From positions 1-64,000 of the forward strand of contig JANQIE010000085.1 of NCBI GenBank assembly GCA_028282295.1: a DNA stretch of 64,000 bases, written 5' to 3'. Position 1 is the first letter of the stretch. Every line of letters begins with the position of its first letter. This DNA is from Desulfobacterales bacterium (GTDB lineage Bacteria; Desulfobacterota; Desulfobacteria; Desulfobacterales; JANQIE01). Made by a program: the position numbers and the translations under genes. The notes under the pieces were generated by a model. It was given only the letters and a program-made list of their open reading frames with translations, was not told the origin of the DNA and ran no database searches. Shown one piece after another: positions 48,766-58,132 of this stretch.

Positions 48766-49974
48766 ATGCGTGTGAAGGGCAAAACGGTTTTATTGGGTGT
48801 CTGCGGCGGGATTGCGGCCTACAAGAGTGTTGAACTAGTGCGCCTGTTGACCAGACAGGAGGCGCGGGTACGTGTGGTAATGACATCCAATGCCCGCTGG
48901 TTTGTGGGGCCGGGGACGTTCCAGGCCCTGTCCGGCTTGCCGGTTTGTGACAACCTCTTCGCCGAGCAGGACGACGCGGCCATGCGTCATATCGATTGGG
49001 CGCAACAAGCCGATATTGTCGTTGTCGCCCCGGCCACAGCCAACGTGATCGGCAAAGTGGCCAATGGGATTGCCGATGACGCCCTGACGACCTTTGTGAT
49101 GGCGGCCACGGCGCCGGGGATCATGTGCCCGGCCATGAATACCCATATGTATGAGAAACCGGCGGTGCAGCGCAACATCGACACTCTGGAAGCGGACGGT
49201 TGGTACGTAATGGAGCCGGATGCCGGGCAGTTGGCCTGCGGCACACTCGGTCCCGGCCGTTTGCCCGAACCGGCCGCCATTGCCGATCGCATCACGGCAC
49301 GGCTGACGCCCAAGGATCTTGCCGGCAAGCGTGTTCTGGTGACCGCCGGTCCGACCCATGAAGCCATCGATCCGGTGCGGTTCATCAGCAATCCAAGTAC
49401 CGGTAAAATGGGCTACGCCATTGCACGGGCCGCCGGGCACCGGGGCGCCGAGGTGACCCTGATCAGCGGGCCGACCCATTTGACGCCGCCGTATTACCTG
49501 CAAACCATTGGCGTGCAGACAGCGCAGGAAATGGCCGATGCGGTCTTTGAACGGGCCAAGCAGGCTGATGTTATCGTCAAGGCCGCTGCCGTGGCCGACT
49601 ATCATGTCCGGGCACCGCGTACCCATAAGATAAAAAAGCAATCGGACTCGCTGCAGATCGGCCTTAAAAAAAATATCGATATCCTCGCCGAGCTTGGTCG
49701 CCGCAAAAAGAATCAGATACTGGTCGGTTTTGCCGCTGAAACCCGGGACCTGGATGTCAACGCCAATGAAAAACTACAGCGTAAACACCTGGATATGATC
49801 GTCGGCAATCTAGTTGGCAATGCCGACTCCGGTTTTGGCGCCGAGACGAACCGGGTGGTTTGCTACACGCAGGGCAAACGGCCCGAAGCACTGCCCCTGC
49901 TGCCGAAAGATGACGTGGCCCACGCACTTTGGGACCGCATTGTGCAAACATTCATAACAAGTGACGGCTCGTGA
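48766..49974 (+). CDS. coaBC: Bifunctional phosphopantothenoylcysteine decarboxylase/synthetase
   Basis: CoaBC makes 4'-phosphopantetheine for CoA from phosphopantothenate and Cys. The 402-residue protein has an N-terminal CoaC flavodomain (GVCGGIAAYKSVELVR; HIDWAQQADIVVVAPATAN; PAMNTHMY) and a C-terminal CoaB domain (TAGPTHEAIDPVRFISNPST; GKMGYAIARAA; KAAAVADYH). The CoaC active site Cys lies in AGQLACGTLGPGRL. The uracil-DNA glycosylase gene starts within its stop. Confidence 0.96.
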   Translation: MRVKGKTVLLGVCGGIAAYKSVELVRLLTRQEARVRVVMTSNARWFVGPGTFQALSGLPVCDNLFAEQDDAAMRHIDWAQQADIVVVAPATANVIGKVANGIADDALTTFVMAATAPGIMCPAMNTHMYEKPAVQRNIDTLEADGWYVMEPDAGQLACGTLGPGRLPEPAAIADRITARLTPKDLAGKRVLVTAGPTHEAIDPVRFISNPSTGKMGYAIARAAGHRGAEVTLISGPTHLTPPYYLQTIGVQTAQEMADAVFERAKQADVIVKAAAVADYHVRAPRTHKIKKQSDSLQIGLKKNIDILAELGRRKKNQILVGFAAETRDLDVNANEKLQRKHLDMIVGNLVGNADSGFGAETNRVVCYTQGKRPEALPLLPKDDVAHALWDRIVQTFITSDGS

Positions 49975-50708
49975 TGTCCGAACCCGAATCTCATCGTGTG
50001 TCCATCGCACCGCAACAATTTGCCGCGGTTGTCGATCAGGTGCGGCAAAGTTTGACAGCGTTGGCGCAGCAGGGACTCGACGGGGTTGATTGCTCGCGTC
50101 AAAGCCTTGCAATTATTGAAAGGTGGGGCCGTGAACCGGCGGTTGACGCACAGGATTTGGACGGGGTTCGCAAGATCCTGGGGGACTGCCGGCGCTGCCG
50201 TCTGGCACGGGGCCGCAAGGCGATTGTTTTTGGTGAAGGGGATGCCGACGCCGATCTTGTTTTTGTCGGGGAATACCCCGCCGTCGAGGACGATCGGCAG
50301 GGGCGTCCGTTCACGGGCTCTGCGGGGCGCTTGCTGGCCCGCATTATCGAAGCCATGTCGTTGACCCGCGAGCAGGTTTATCTTTGCAGCATCGTTAAAT
50401 GCTGTCCGACCGACGACCGCCCCCCATCATCGGAAGAGATCGAAGCCTGCCTGCCGTTTTTAAAACGCCAACTGGCCGCATTGCAACCCAAGGCGATTAT
50501 TGCTCTGGGCGGTCTGGCCGCCCGGACATTGTTGGCGAGCCCCGAACCGATTGCCCGGTTGCGCGGCAGGTTCCATGAATATCAACAGATCAAAGTCATG
50601 CCGACGTTTCATCCCGCCTATCTGCTGCGCCACCCGGAGCACAAGCGTGCCGTGTGGGAGGATGTGCAGCAGGTTATGCGGCTGCTCGGCCTAAAAGCCG
50701 GTAAGTAG
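49971..50708 (+). CDS. Family-4-like uracil-DNA glycosylase
   Basis: This 245-residue Fe-S uracil-DNA glycosylase removes uracil from DNA. Cluster Cys are in CRRCRLA, then CSIVKCCP and EACLPFL. The active-site loop is GEYPAVEDDRQGRPFTGSAG, where typical family 4 has GEAPG, so motif I is altered (Tyr and Ala replace Ala and Gly). The C-terminal HPAYLLRHPE motif is intact. It starts at GTG 49971 or ATG 49974, overlapping coaBC. Substrate range may differ from classic family 4. Confidence 0.9.
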   Translation: MMSEPESHRVSIAPQQFAAVVDQVRQSLTALAQQGLDGVDCSRQSLAIIERWGREPAVDAQDLDGVRKILGDCRRCRLARGRKAIVFGEGDADADLVFVGEYPAVEDDRQGRPFTGSAGRLLARIIEAMSLTREQVYLCSIVKCCPTDDRPPSSEEIEACLPFLKRQLAALQPKAIIALGGLAARTLLASPEPIARLRGRFHEYQQIKVMPTFHPAYLLRHPEHKRAVWEDVQQVMRLLGLKAGK

Positions 50709-50745
50709 TGGTTTAAATCAATGTCATTCAAAAGGATCGTAAACC

Positions 50746-52038
50746 ATGCGAACGACGCTTTTCCAATGGTTCACCCTTTGTGTCCTGGCGGTTGCCGGTG
50801 TGATGCCCGCGCCCGCCCTGAGCGCCACTTCCCAGGTCCATAGCATCAGGATTGAAAGCCCCATCGGTGTCGCGGTGGCCGAGTTTGTTGACAACGGCAT
50901 CAAAGCCGCCAACCGGGCCGATGCCGCCTGCGTGTTGATCGAACTCGATACGCCCGGCGGCCTGGGAGTTTCGATGCGCACCATTGTGCAGGCGATTTTA
51001 AACAGCCGGATACCGGTGATTGTCTATGTTGCCCCCAGCGGTGCCCGTGCGGCGTCCGCCGGCGTGATGATTACCATCGCGGCGGATGTCGCCGCCATGG
51101 CACCCGGCACCAATATCGGCGCCGCCCACCCGGTGAGCGCCGGCGGTAAGGAAATTAACAAAACCATGGATGAAAAGGTGACCAACGATATGGTCGCCTA
51201 TGTGAAAAGTATTGCCGAAGAACGTGGTCGTAACGCGGCGTGGGCTGAAAAAGCGGTGCGCGAGAGTATTTCCGCCACGGAAACCGAAGCGCTCAAGGAA
51301 AAGGTGATCGACCTGATCGCACGCGACCGCGACGCGCTTTTAAAGGCGCTGGACGGCCGTGACATCAAAGGCAAAGGCACCCTTAACCTTAAGGAGGTTG
51401 AGATTGTCGAGGTTAAGGAAAATTTGCGAACCAAGGTCTTGAAAATCATCAGCGATCCGAACATCGCGTATATTTTGCTGATGATCGGGTTGGCCGGTCT
51501 TTACTTCGAACTCAGTCATCCGGGGGCGATCGTTCCGGGGGTGATCGGCGGGATTGCGATTATTCTGGCCTTTTTTGCCATGCAAACCCTGCCGGTCAAT
51601 TACGCCGGGATCCTGCTGATCGTCCTGGCATTGGTTTTCTTCATCATGGAGATGAAAATCACCAGTTACGGGTTGTTGAGCGTGGCCGGTATTATTGCCC
51701 TGTCTTTGGGCTCGCTGATGCTCTTCAAGGACGCCGGGCCGGCGATCCGATTGTCCTGGGGGGTTCTGGTGCCGACCCTGGTCATGGTGTCAGGGTTTTT
51801 TGTGATGGCGGCCGGGCTTGTGTTTCGCGCCCATACCCGTAAACCGATGACCGGCGTGCGCGGGTTGATTGGTGAAACCGGTACTGTGAAGGCGGCGTTA
51901 TCCCCGGCCGGTAAAGTGTTGGTGCACGGCGAACTGTGGCAGGCCAAGGCCGACCGGGAGGTTGCCGCCGGAGAAAAAGTCCGCGTGACCGCGGTAAACG
52001 GTCTGGTTTTGAAGGTGGAGCACTTTACGGAAGAATAG
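50746..52038 (+). CDS. NfeD-family membrane serine protease
   Basis: This 430-residue ClpP-class protein has a signal peptide (about 1-27, ending LSA) and a periplasmic protease domain (IELDTPGGLGVSMRTIV; PSGARAASAGVMITIAAD with the catalytic Ser). Four TM helices (about 245-370) and a C-terminal OB-fold (about 375-430, TGVRGLIGETGTVK) follow. NfeD proteins of this type are usually paired with slipin/stomatin proteins, which they cleave. That partner gene follows 31 bp downstream. Confidence 0.93.
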   Translation: MRTTLFQWFTLCVLAVAGVMPAPALSATSQVHSIRIESPIGVAVAEFVDNGIKAANRADAACVLIELDTPGGLGVSMRTIVQAILNSRIPVIVYVAPSGARAASAGVMITIAADVAAMAPGTNIGAAHPVSAGGKEINKTMDEKVTNDMVAYVKSIAEERGRNAAWAEKAVRESISATETEALKEKVIDLIARDRDALLKALDGRDIKGKGTLNLKEVEIVEVKENLRTKVLKIISDPNIAYILLMIGLAGLYFELSHPGAIVPGVIGGIAIILAFFAMQTLPVNYAGILLIVLALVFFIMEMKITSYGLLSVAGIIALSLGSLMLFKDAGPAIRLSWGVLVPTLVMVSGFFVMAAGLVFRAHTRKPMTGVRGLIGETGTVKAALSPAGKVLVHGELWQAKADREVAAGEKVRVTAVNGLVLKVEHFTEE

Positions 52039-52069
52039 GGCGACGAATTCTATCAAAAGGAGATGAAAG

Positions 52070-52837
52070 ATGCTTAATCTTTATGGAATTGTGATCATAG
52101 CCGCACTGGTCATTTTGTTCCTTTGGAGTGCGCTCAAGGTTCTGAACGAGTATGAACGCGGGGTGATTTTCCGCCTGGGCCGTGTCATCAAGGCCAAGGG
52201 GCCCGGCCTGATTATTTTGATCCCGATTATTGATAAAATGGCGAAAGTCAGTTTGCGCCTGGTCGCCATGGATGTAGATCCGCAGGATGTCATCACCCAT
52301 GACAATGTATCGGTAAAAGTGAATGCCGTTATTTATTTTCGGGTGATCGATCCGATCAAGGCCATCATTGAAGTGGAAAACTATCACTATGCCATGAGCC
52401 AATTGGCCCAGACTACCTTGCGCAGTGTGTGCGGACAGGCCGAACTGGACGAATTACTTTCGGCGCGTGATAAAATCAACACCCAGTTGCAGGAGATTCT
52501 CGATACCCATACCGATCCCTGGGGCATCAAAGTCGCCACCGTGGAATTGAAACATATTGATCTGCCTTCGGAGATGCAGCGCGCCATGGCCAAACAGGCC
52601 GAAGCCGAACGGGAGCGGCGTGCGAAAGTAATCAATGCCGAAGGTGAATATCAGGCCGCCTCGAAACTTTCCGAAGCCGCCCAGATTATCGACGAGTATC
52701 CGGTTGCCCTGCAACTGCGCTACTTGCAGACCATGCGCGAGATGTCGGCCGAGCAGAACACGACCACCATCTTTCCGTTCCCCATGGATGTTTTCAAACC
52801 GTTGCTGAAGTTTCTGGATGGCAAAGACAGGGGGTGA
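52070..52837 (+). CDS. Slipin (SPFH/stomatin family)
   Basis: This 255-residue protein has an N-terminal membrane segment (about 5-22) and an SPFH domain ([56 protein letters not shown]). A coiled-coil tail ([20 protein letters not shown]) forms oligomers. It is the usual NfeD partner and scaffolds membrane microdomains. The two genes are coordinated by position. Confidence 0.94.
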   Translation: MLNLYGIVIIAALVILFLWSALKVLNEYERGVIFRLGRVIKAKGPGLIILIPIIDKMAKVSLRLVAMDVDPQDVITHDNVSVKVNAVIYFRVIDPIKAIIEVENYHYAMSQLAQTTLRSVCGQAELDELLSARDKINTQLQEILDTHTDPWGIKVATVELKHIDLPSEMQRAMAKQAEAERERRAKVINAEGEYQAASKLSEAAQIIDEYPVALQLRYLQTMREMSAEQNTTTIFPFPMDVFKPLLKFLDGKDRG

Positions 52838-52868
52838 TTTACCCCGACTTTTGAAACGTTGGCGTTTA

Positions 52869-55800
52869 TTATAAAAGATGTTGCACCAGCGCCCGGGTTG
52901 CTTCATCAGGTGGGGAGGAGATGGTTTTGCGCAGGGCTTTTTGGCAGGCCCGGAACACCCACAGGGCTTCGTTGGGCCGCTGCTGGTCGAGATACAGACG
53001 GATCAGTTCGCGGTAGCTGTTCTCAAAAGACGGATCGATCTGCATTAGGGTTTGGTAGCACCAGATGGCCCGGTTTACGGCATTGTTGGAAAGGTGAATG
53101 TCTGCCAGAGCGAGGTGCAGTTGGCGGTGTTTCTGCTTTAGTTTTTCGCGCCGCGTCTTGACCCATTCGGCATACCGTTCCTCCGGAAGAAAATCGCCTT
53201 CATATAAATCACGGGCCTGCTCGTAGTAAACGATGGCTTCTCTTTTGCGGCGCTGTCGCAGTTTATTTTCCGCCTGGCGGCACAATTCCTCGAAGTGATC
53301 GCAGTCCACTTGCAGGTGGTGGGGGTCAAGTGAGATGAGATTGTCCTTGAGGGTGATATACGATGCGCTGGTTTTATGTTTGAGATCTTTTTCCAGAGCG
53401 GCGCGCAGCCGGTGCAGGGTGACTTTGAAAACTTTTTCGGCGGTCGCAAGCGAGCTTTTCGGCCAAAGGTCTTCGAATATAAGTTCCTTGGGGATTTGTA
53501 TGCCGCCTCGCGCCACGATGACTTTAAGTAAACGGAACGGTTTGCGGCGGTTCAGCGATTTAGGGGCCATCGCCCGGCCGTCTTTGATAATTCTAAAACC
53601 GCCTAGTGTCCGGACTTCCAATGATGACAGCCGACGGCGCGTAATCTGTTTTTTTATGATTCGGGCCACTTTTTGGATACACCTGCTTGGGTGACTTTCC
53701 AGCCGGCTGAGCTCGCCCTTGATCGCAGGGCTGTTGTTTTGCACCAGAATACTGTCGATAAACTGAACCGCCCCTTTTACTTTCAGCTCCGCCGCCAGGG
53801 CACAGGCGCCGACAAAATCGGCGGGACTCAAAATCAGGTTGTGAATGTAGGCACGTTGTTTGAAAATTACAATTCCCCGGGCCAGTTGGGATTTGGCTTC
53901 CGGCTGGTTGTCACGGGCAAATTCCAGCAGCCCCAAAGCAAGATGCATTTCGGCAAGCGAAAGGTGACTTTCGATCGCTTTGAAATAGGCCAGCGCTTCG
54001 GTGAGTTGTTTTTGGGCCGTTTGAAACTTTTTGCAATGGCAGTAGAGCAGGCCCAAGACCCCCTTGGCGCGCAGGAAGTGGTGTTTGGACGCCCCTTTCT
54101 GGTCGGCCAAAAAGGCGATCGATTTTTCCATGTAGTGGATCGCCGTGTCAAAATCGGCGTTGAAATAATGGTATTTGCCTAACAGCCCCCAACCGAGACC
54201 TTTCAAAAAGTGATTTCTAACCGAATCGGTCAGGTCCAGCAACTGTTCGGCGGATGTCTTGACGGCATCCAATTTTCCCACGGAAAGACGCAGAATGTTC
54301 TTAAAGTAGAATACCGAGGGTTGCAGCGAATTATAGCCGTAAGCCTCGATCAATTCTTCCAATTCCATGATATAGGCGTCGGCCTGTTTGAAATTGCCGC
54401 TGTAGATATGAAACGAGGATATACTAAGCAGATAACCGGCCTTGATTTCCGGGTCGTTGGCGTCGAGCAGATCGTCGATGCGGTCAAAGAGATCGGCGGC
54501 TTCCCTGAATTCGCCGAGAAAGGTGTGGCCGAACACACAATAAACCAGCGCTTTGGCCTGGATATCGCGGTCGCGTAAGTGTTGACCCAGAACAAACGCG
54601 GTCCGGCATGCGCGCAGGCCGGCGCGCACGTCGCCGGTGCCTCGGATGTGGCCAAGGCCGACCTGGAGCCATAACACCGCAGTTTCGTTGGTCTGCTCTT
54701 CCTTTGAGGGCCGCGCGAGTAATGCTTCCGCTTGTTTGAGAAGTTTTTCAACAGGCACCTTGAAGTAACCACCTTGAAAAGAGTATTCGATCAAATTGGC
54801 CAGTGCCAGCATCCGGCCGGTGTGGTTGTTTTGTTTTTGAAAAAGCGTGCAGGCGTCATGCAGGCAGGCGACCCGGTTTTTGACATCGGCAAAGCGCCGG
54901 GTTTTGGCTTTCATGAACAACAGCCAGGGAGATTGTTCGATTTGGGCGACCGGTAATTTTTGCAACCAGCTTTCCAGATCCGCACCCCGGCCCATGGACA
55001 AGAGCGACAAACCGACGCGTTCGATAACTTTTACGGCCAGTTTGGGCGCTTCGGCATGCAGGTAGAAGTGAACCGCATTTTCAAGTTCGTTGCGTCGTTC
55101 GTAAGTCGTGGCCGCGGCCATGAAGAGCCAGCGGCGGTCCTCTTGGGTCAACACGGTTTGGCATTTATACTGTAAAAATTCCTTAAACAATTGATGGAAA
55201 CGGTAGACGATTCGGTTGTTAGCGTTCACCAGCGATTGAGTGAAGAAATTGTTTTGTGCCAGATTATAAAAAATGGTTTGGGCGTCCTTGCGCCCCAGGC
55301 AGGTATTGACAAGATCGGTATCCACATGGTCAAAAACCGATGACCGGATGAGCAGGCTTTGCGTCGGCTTGGGCAGGGTCGCAAAAATCTCCTCGCTGAA
55401 ATAGTTGAAAATATCTTCCGGAAGCCGGTGGTCGGGGTGTTGGTGAAGATCCACTTCGCCGTTTTGAGTTGGAAAGCGGTTGTACATTTCGGTTACCAGG
55501 ATAAGCCCGCCGATCCACCCCTCGGTTTTGGTGTGAATTTCAGCGCTTTTTTCCGGTGAATACGCATTCGGCAGATCCTGGTTTAAAAAAGTCCGTGATT
55601 CTTCCAGCGTCAGGGCCAGTTCAGTATTGTCGACGATTAAAACCTGACGCTTCAGTTTCAGACGCTGAACATTGAAGGGCGGGTGATTGCGTGAAAGAAC
55701 CAGAAACTGAACCTGGGGAGGGGAGTCTATAACGATGCGCTGCAGTAATTCCAGACTTGGTGCCCCGGCCGGTATTTTTTCCAGGCCGTCCAAAACGATA

Positions 55801-56204
55801 AGCATCGGCTCTGTTTTGGCGGGAATCAGGTCGTGGGCCCATTCAGCCAAAAGGGCCTGGTTGCGTTTCAAGCCGATCCAGTTTGAAATGCTATGCAGCC
55901 AGTTTTGGTGATCGGCCGGTATTGCAAGCGTTTTGAGCGCTTCCAGAAACACATGGCAGAGATTGGCGGTATCACCCTCGGCTGAATTCAGATTGATCCA
56001 GATGGTCCGTTTGCGGGATTTACGGACATAGTCCGCCGCCAGGGTCGATTTGCCCTGCGCGGCCTGACCGATCAGAAAGATGATTTTTTTGGACGCATTC
56101 TGTTTGAGTTTTTGGATAAGGCGCGGGCGTGCGACGATTTTGGGGCAATGTCTCGAAGTTAAGTCGGGTGGTGTAAATTTCGAACTGGGTGATAACAGGT
56201 CCAT
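52869..56204 (-). CDS. Large STAND-NTPase/TPR/BTAD transcriptional regulator
   Basis: This MalT-like signal-integrating regulator has 1111 residues. Walker A is GQAAQGKS (46-53), with Walker B in MLIVLDGLEK. TPR-like helical repeats fill the middle (about 350-820). The C-terminus carries an OmpR-type winged helix (RTLGGFRIIKDGRAMAPKSL, then AEKVFKVTLHRLRAALEKDL) and a BTAD domain (HFEELCRQAENKLRQRRKRE; YYEQARDLYEGDFLPEERYA). DNA binding is by the C-terminal wHTH, unlike MalT, which uses a LuxR HTH. It is convergent with slipin. The inducer is unknown. Confidence 0.88.
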   Translation of the reverse strand: MDLLSPSSKFTPPDLTSRHCPKIVARPRLIQKLKQNASKKIIFLIGQAAQGKSTLAADYVRKSRKRTIWINLNSAEGDTANLCHVFLEALKTLAIPADHQNWLHSISNWIGLKRNQALLAEWAHDLIPAKTEPMLIVLDGLEKIPAGAPSLELLQRIVIDSPPQVQFLVLSRNHPPFNVQRLKLKRQVLIVDNTELALTLEESRTFLNQDLPNAYSPEKSAEIHTKTEGWIGGLILVTEMYNRFPTQNGEVDLHQHPDHRLPEDIFNYFSEEIFATLPKPTQSLLIRSSVFDHVDTDLVNTCLGRKDAQTIFYNLAQNNFFTQSLVNANNRIVYRFHQLFKEFLQYKCQTVLTQEDRRWLFMAAATTYERRNELENAVHFYLHAEAPKLAVKVIERVGLSLLSMGRGADLESWLQKLPVAQIEQSPWLLFMKAKTRRFADVKNRVACLHDACTLFQKQNNHTGRMLALANLIEYSFQGGYFKVPVEKLLKQAEALLARPSKEEQTNETAVLWLQVGLGHIRGTGDVRAGLRACRTAFVLGQHLRDRDIQAKALVYCVFGHTFLGEFREAADLFDRIDDLLDANDPEIKAGYLLSISSFHIYSGNFKQADAYIMELEELIEAYGYNSLQPSVFYFKNILRLSVGKLDAVKTSAEQLLDLTDSVRNHFLKGLGWGLLGKYHYFNADFDTAIHYMEKSIAFLADQKGASKHHFLRAKGVLGLLYCHCKKFQTAQKQLTEALAYFKAIESHLSLAEMHLALGLLEFARDNQPEAKSQLARGIVIFKQRAYIHNLILSPADFVGACALAAELKVKGAVQFIDSILVQNNSPAIKGELSRLESHPSRCIQKVARIIKKQITRRRLSSLEVRTLGGFRIIKDGRAMAPKSLNRRKPFRLLKVIVARGGIQIPKELIFEDLWPKSSLATAEKVFKVTLHRLRAALEKDLKHKTSASYITLKDNLISLDPHHLQVDCDHFEELCRQAENKLRQRRKREAIVYYEQARDLYEGDFLPEERYAEWVKTRREKLKQKHRQLHLALADIHLSNNAVNRAIWCYQTLMQIDPSFENSYRELIRLYLDQQRPNEALWVFRACQKALRKTISSPPDEATRALVQHLL

Positions 56205-56599
56205 GGCCAGAAATTCATTTAATCAGGACTTTTGATCAAGCGAGTGATCAATCGAGAGTTGACGGACTAAACGTTTCCGGCCGCCGATACCCACGTCTAA
56301 TAGGATTTTTGCACATTCTTGTCAAGTGTTGTCACCGCAATATCCAGGGTAACCGCATTTGGGAATCATCGGGTTGGTGGGCACGGCCAATTGCCGCCGG
56401 GTAGGATTGTGGGCCATGCCCACCAGGTAGAGCTGTTTATGTTAACGAATGATATCCAAATGCGGTTACCTGCCGGCCGGAGTATCCGTTAAAGGCGTGC
56501 TGCGTGATTTTGCATGTTGGCTATTGACTTTAAAAAGAATATTGTTTTATGTGCCAGTTTGGTATAGGCAATAATATTTTTTGAAAGGAGCAGATACAA
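56205..56599. other. Intergenic region with repeat and promoter
   Basis: These 395 bp carry a 123-bp palindromic element (see 56348-56470) and a promoter-like pair (TTGACT 56524-56529, TTATGT 56547-56552, 17-bp spacer) for the downstream basic protein gene. No gene was seen. Confidence 0.55.
56348..56470. repeat. GTGGGC-palindrome repeat, copy C with outer arms
   Basis: Perfect 15-bp outer inverted arms GGTAACCGCATTTGG (56348-56362) and CCAAATGCGGTTACC (56456-56470) enclose the inner blocks TTGGTGGGCACGGCC and TGTGGGCCATGCCCACCA. Copies A (4663) and B (41408) share the inner blocks. It looks like a small non-autonomous element. Confidence 0.8.
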
Positions 56600-56926
56600 A
56601 TGGGTGCGAAAAATAAAGCGGTCAAAGAAAAACCATTAGAAAAAATGACGGCTACCGAATTGCGGGACAAAGCCAAGGAAATCTCCGACATTGTCGGTGC
56701 CCACGGCATGAATAAGGCCGAACTTGTCAGTGCTATCAAAAAAGCCATGGGCATTGAAGACACGTCCAACAAAAAAAAGCAATCCTCCATGCGCGATATC
56801 AAGAAAAAGATTAAAGAATCCAAGGAAAAACATCGACAGGCGGTTGAAGCCGAAGATGCCAAAATGGCCGGCATTTACCGCAAACGTATTTCGCGTCTCA
56901 AGAAAAAAACACGCCGCGTCGCATAG
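56600..56926 (+). CDS. Small basic SAP/Rho-N-like protein
   Basis: The 108-residue, strongly basic protein has an N-terminal helical region LRDKAKEISDIVGAHGMNKAE followed by LVSAIKKAMGIE, like a SAP or Rho N-terminal domain that binds nucleic acid. A Lys-rich coiled region (60-108) ends with ISRLKKKTRRVA. ATG 56600 follows AAGGAG. Function unknown; a nucleoid or RNA-binding role is an inference. It ends 21 bp before hairpin-repeat copy 3. Confidence 0.65.
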   Translation: MGAKNKAVKEKPLEKMTATELRDKAKEISDIVGAHGMNKAELVSAIKKAMGIEDTSNKKKQSSMRDIKKKIKESKEKHRQAVEAEDAKMAGIYRKRISRLKKKTRRVA

Positions 56927-56947
56927 GCCGCAACCCTTTTGCAGTTA

Positions 56948-57090
56948 GTGTCCATCCGGAAATAGTAGATTCTGGTTCCCGGCAAGGCCTGAACATTTTT
57001 AGAACCGCAGGCATAGCGGGCTACTGCCGAGGATTCTAAAAATGCGAGAACGCGGCCGAGGGCCAAAAGATGCTATTTGCGGATGGACAC
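56948..57090. repeat. 143-bp hairpin repeat, copy 3
   Basis: Ends GTGTCCATCCGGAAATAG and CTATTTGCGGATGGACAC differ by one pairing change (G to C mismatch). The inner region shows TTTTTAGAA/TTCTAAAAA arms. It lies between the basic protein gene and xerC and ends 16 bp before the xerC start. Confidence 0.87.
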
Positions 57091-57106
57091 GAGTTAGGGG
57101 CATTGA

Positions 57107-58048
57107 TTGCGTTCAACGAGTCAGGATAGCGCTGGTGAACGGAATTTGGTGACGCTGGTCTCTGTTTTTGTTCGTTCACTCGCCACCGAGAAAGGCTATT
57201 CGGAACATACCTGCCGGGCCTATTCGGTTGATCTGGCCGAATTTGCAGGCTTTGCCGGTCGATTTCTAAAGTCATCAAAAGCGGCCCTGCGTGCCGAGCA
57301 GGTCGATAATTTGATGATCCGGGCGTATCTGGGGCGATTGTACAAAAAAAACAGTAAAGCCACGGTCGCGCGAAAACTGGCGGCTTTAAGGTCGTTTTTC
57401 AAATTTCTGGTCAAGCACGGCATGCTTGCTTCAAATCCGGCTCAAGCCGTCCGGACACCGAAACAGGAGAAAACGATTCCGGTGTTTTTGTCGGTGGACG
57501 ATATGTTTCGGCTGCTCGATTCCATCAAACCCAAGTCAGTATTGGAATTGAGAAACCTGGCGATGTTCGAGACGCTCTATTCGAGCGGGTTGCGGGTGTC
57601 GGAGCTGGCCGGCATGAATACCGGGGACGTCGATGCCGCCAACCGGTTGATCCGCGTATCCGGCAAGGGCGGCAAGGAACGGATCGTTCCCATTGGTCGA
57701 CGCGCATTGGCCGCAATTGAGCGATACCGCGAAGCACTGGGTAAAAAGGCCGCCGCAGCGGGTCTGCCGGAAGGTGCGCTGTTTTTAAACTACCGCAACG
57801 GCCGGCTTGCCACGCGTTCGATTGCCAGAATATTGGTAAAAACGGTATTGGCCTGCAAGCTGGCCACCCCGATATCACCGCATGCGTTGCGCCATTCGTT
57901 TGCAACGCACTTGTTGGATGCCGGCGCCGATCTTCGCGTTGTGCAGGAATTGTTGGGGCATCAAAGCCTGTCGACCACCCAGAAATACACCCATGTGAGT
58001 ATCGATCAATTGATGCAAACCTATGATAAAGCTCATCCCCGGCGATAA
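57107..58048 (+). CDS. xerC: Tyrosine recombinase XerC
   Basis: XerC resolves chromosome dimers at dif with XerD. The 313-residue protein has an N-terminal SAM-like domain (EKGYSEHTCRAYSVDLAEFA) and a catalytic domain with Arg in SSGLRVSELAGM, Lys in VSGKGGKERIVPIG, HxxR in HALRHSFATHLL, and GHQSLSTTQKYTHV with the nucleophile Tyr. TTG 57107 is supported by AGGGG 6 bp upstream. It is followed by hslV and hslU, the same order as the codV-clpQ-clpY operon of Bacillus. Confidence 0.93.
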   Translation: MRSTSQDSAGERNLVTLVSVFVRSLATEKGYSEHTCRAYSVDLAEFAGFAGRFLKSSKAALRAEQVDNLMIRAYLGRLYKKNSKATVARKLAALRSFFKFLVKHGMLASNPAQAVRTPKQEKTIPVFLSVDDMFRLLDSIKPKSVLELRNLAMFETLYSSGLRVSELAGMNTGDVDAANRLIRVSGKGGKERIVPIGRRALAAIERYREALGKKAAAAGLPEGALFLNYRNGRLATRSIARILVKTVLACKLATPISPHALRHSFATHLLDAGADLRVVQELLGHQSLSTTQKYTHVSIDQLMQTYDKAHPRR

Positions 58049-58132
58049 CCGCGGCCGGTGGCACATGCTATGGGCCGGTGCGAATAGTGTTTATATTGTC
58101 GCAATAAAGACCGGTTGCAAAGGACCCGAAAC

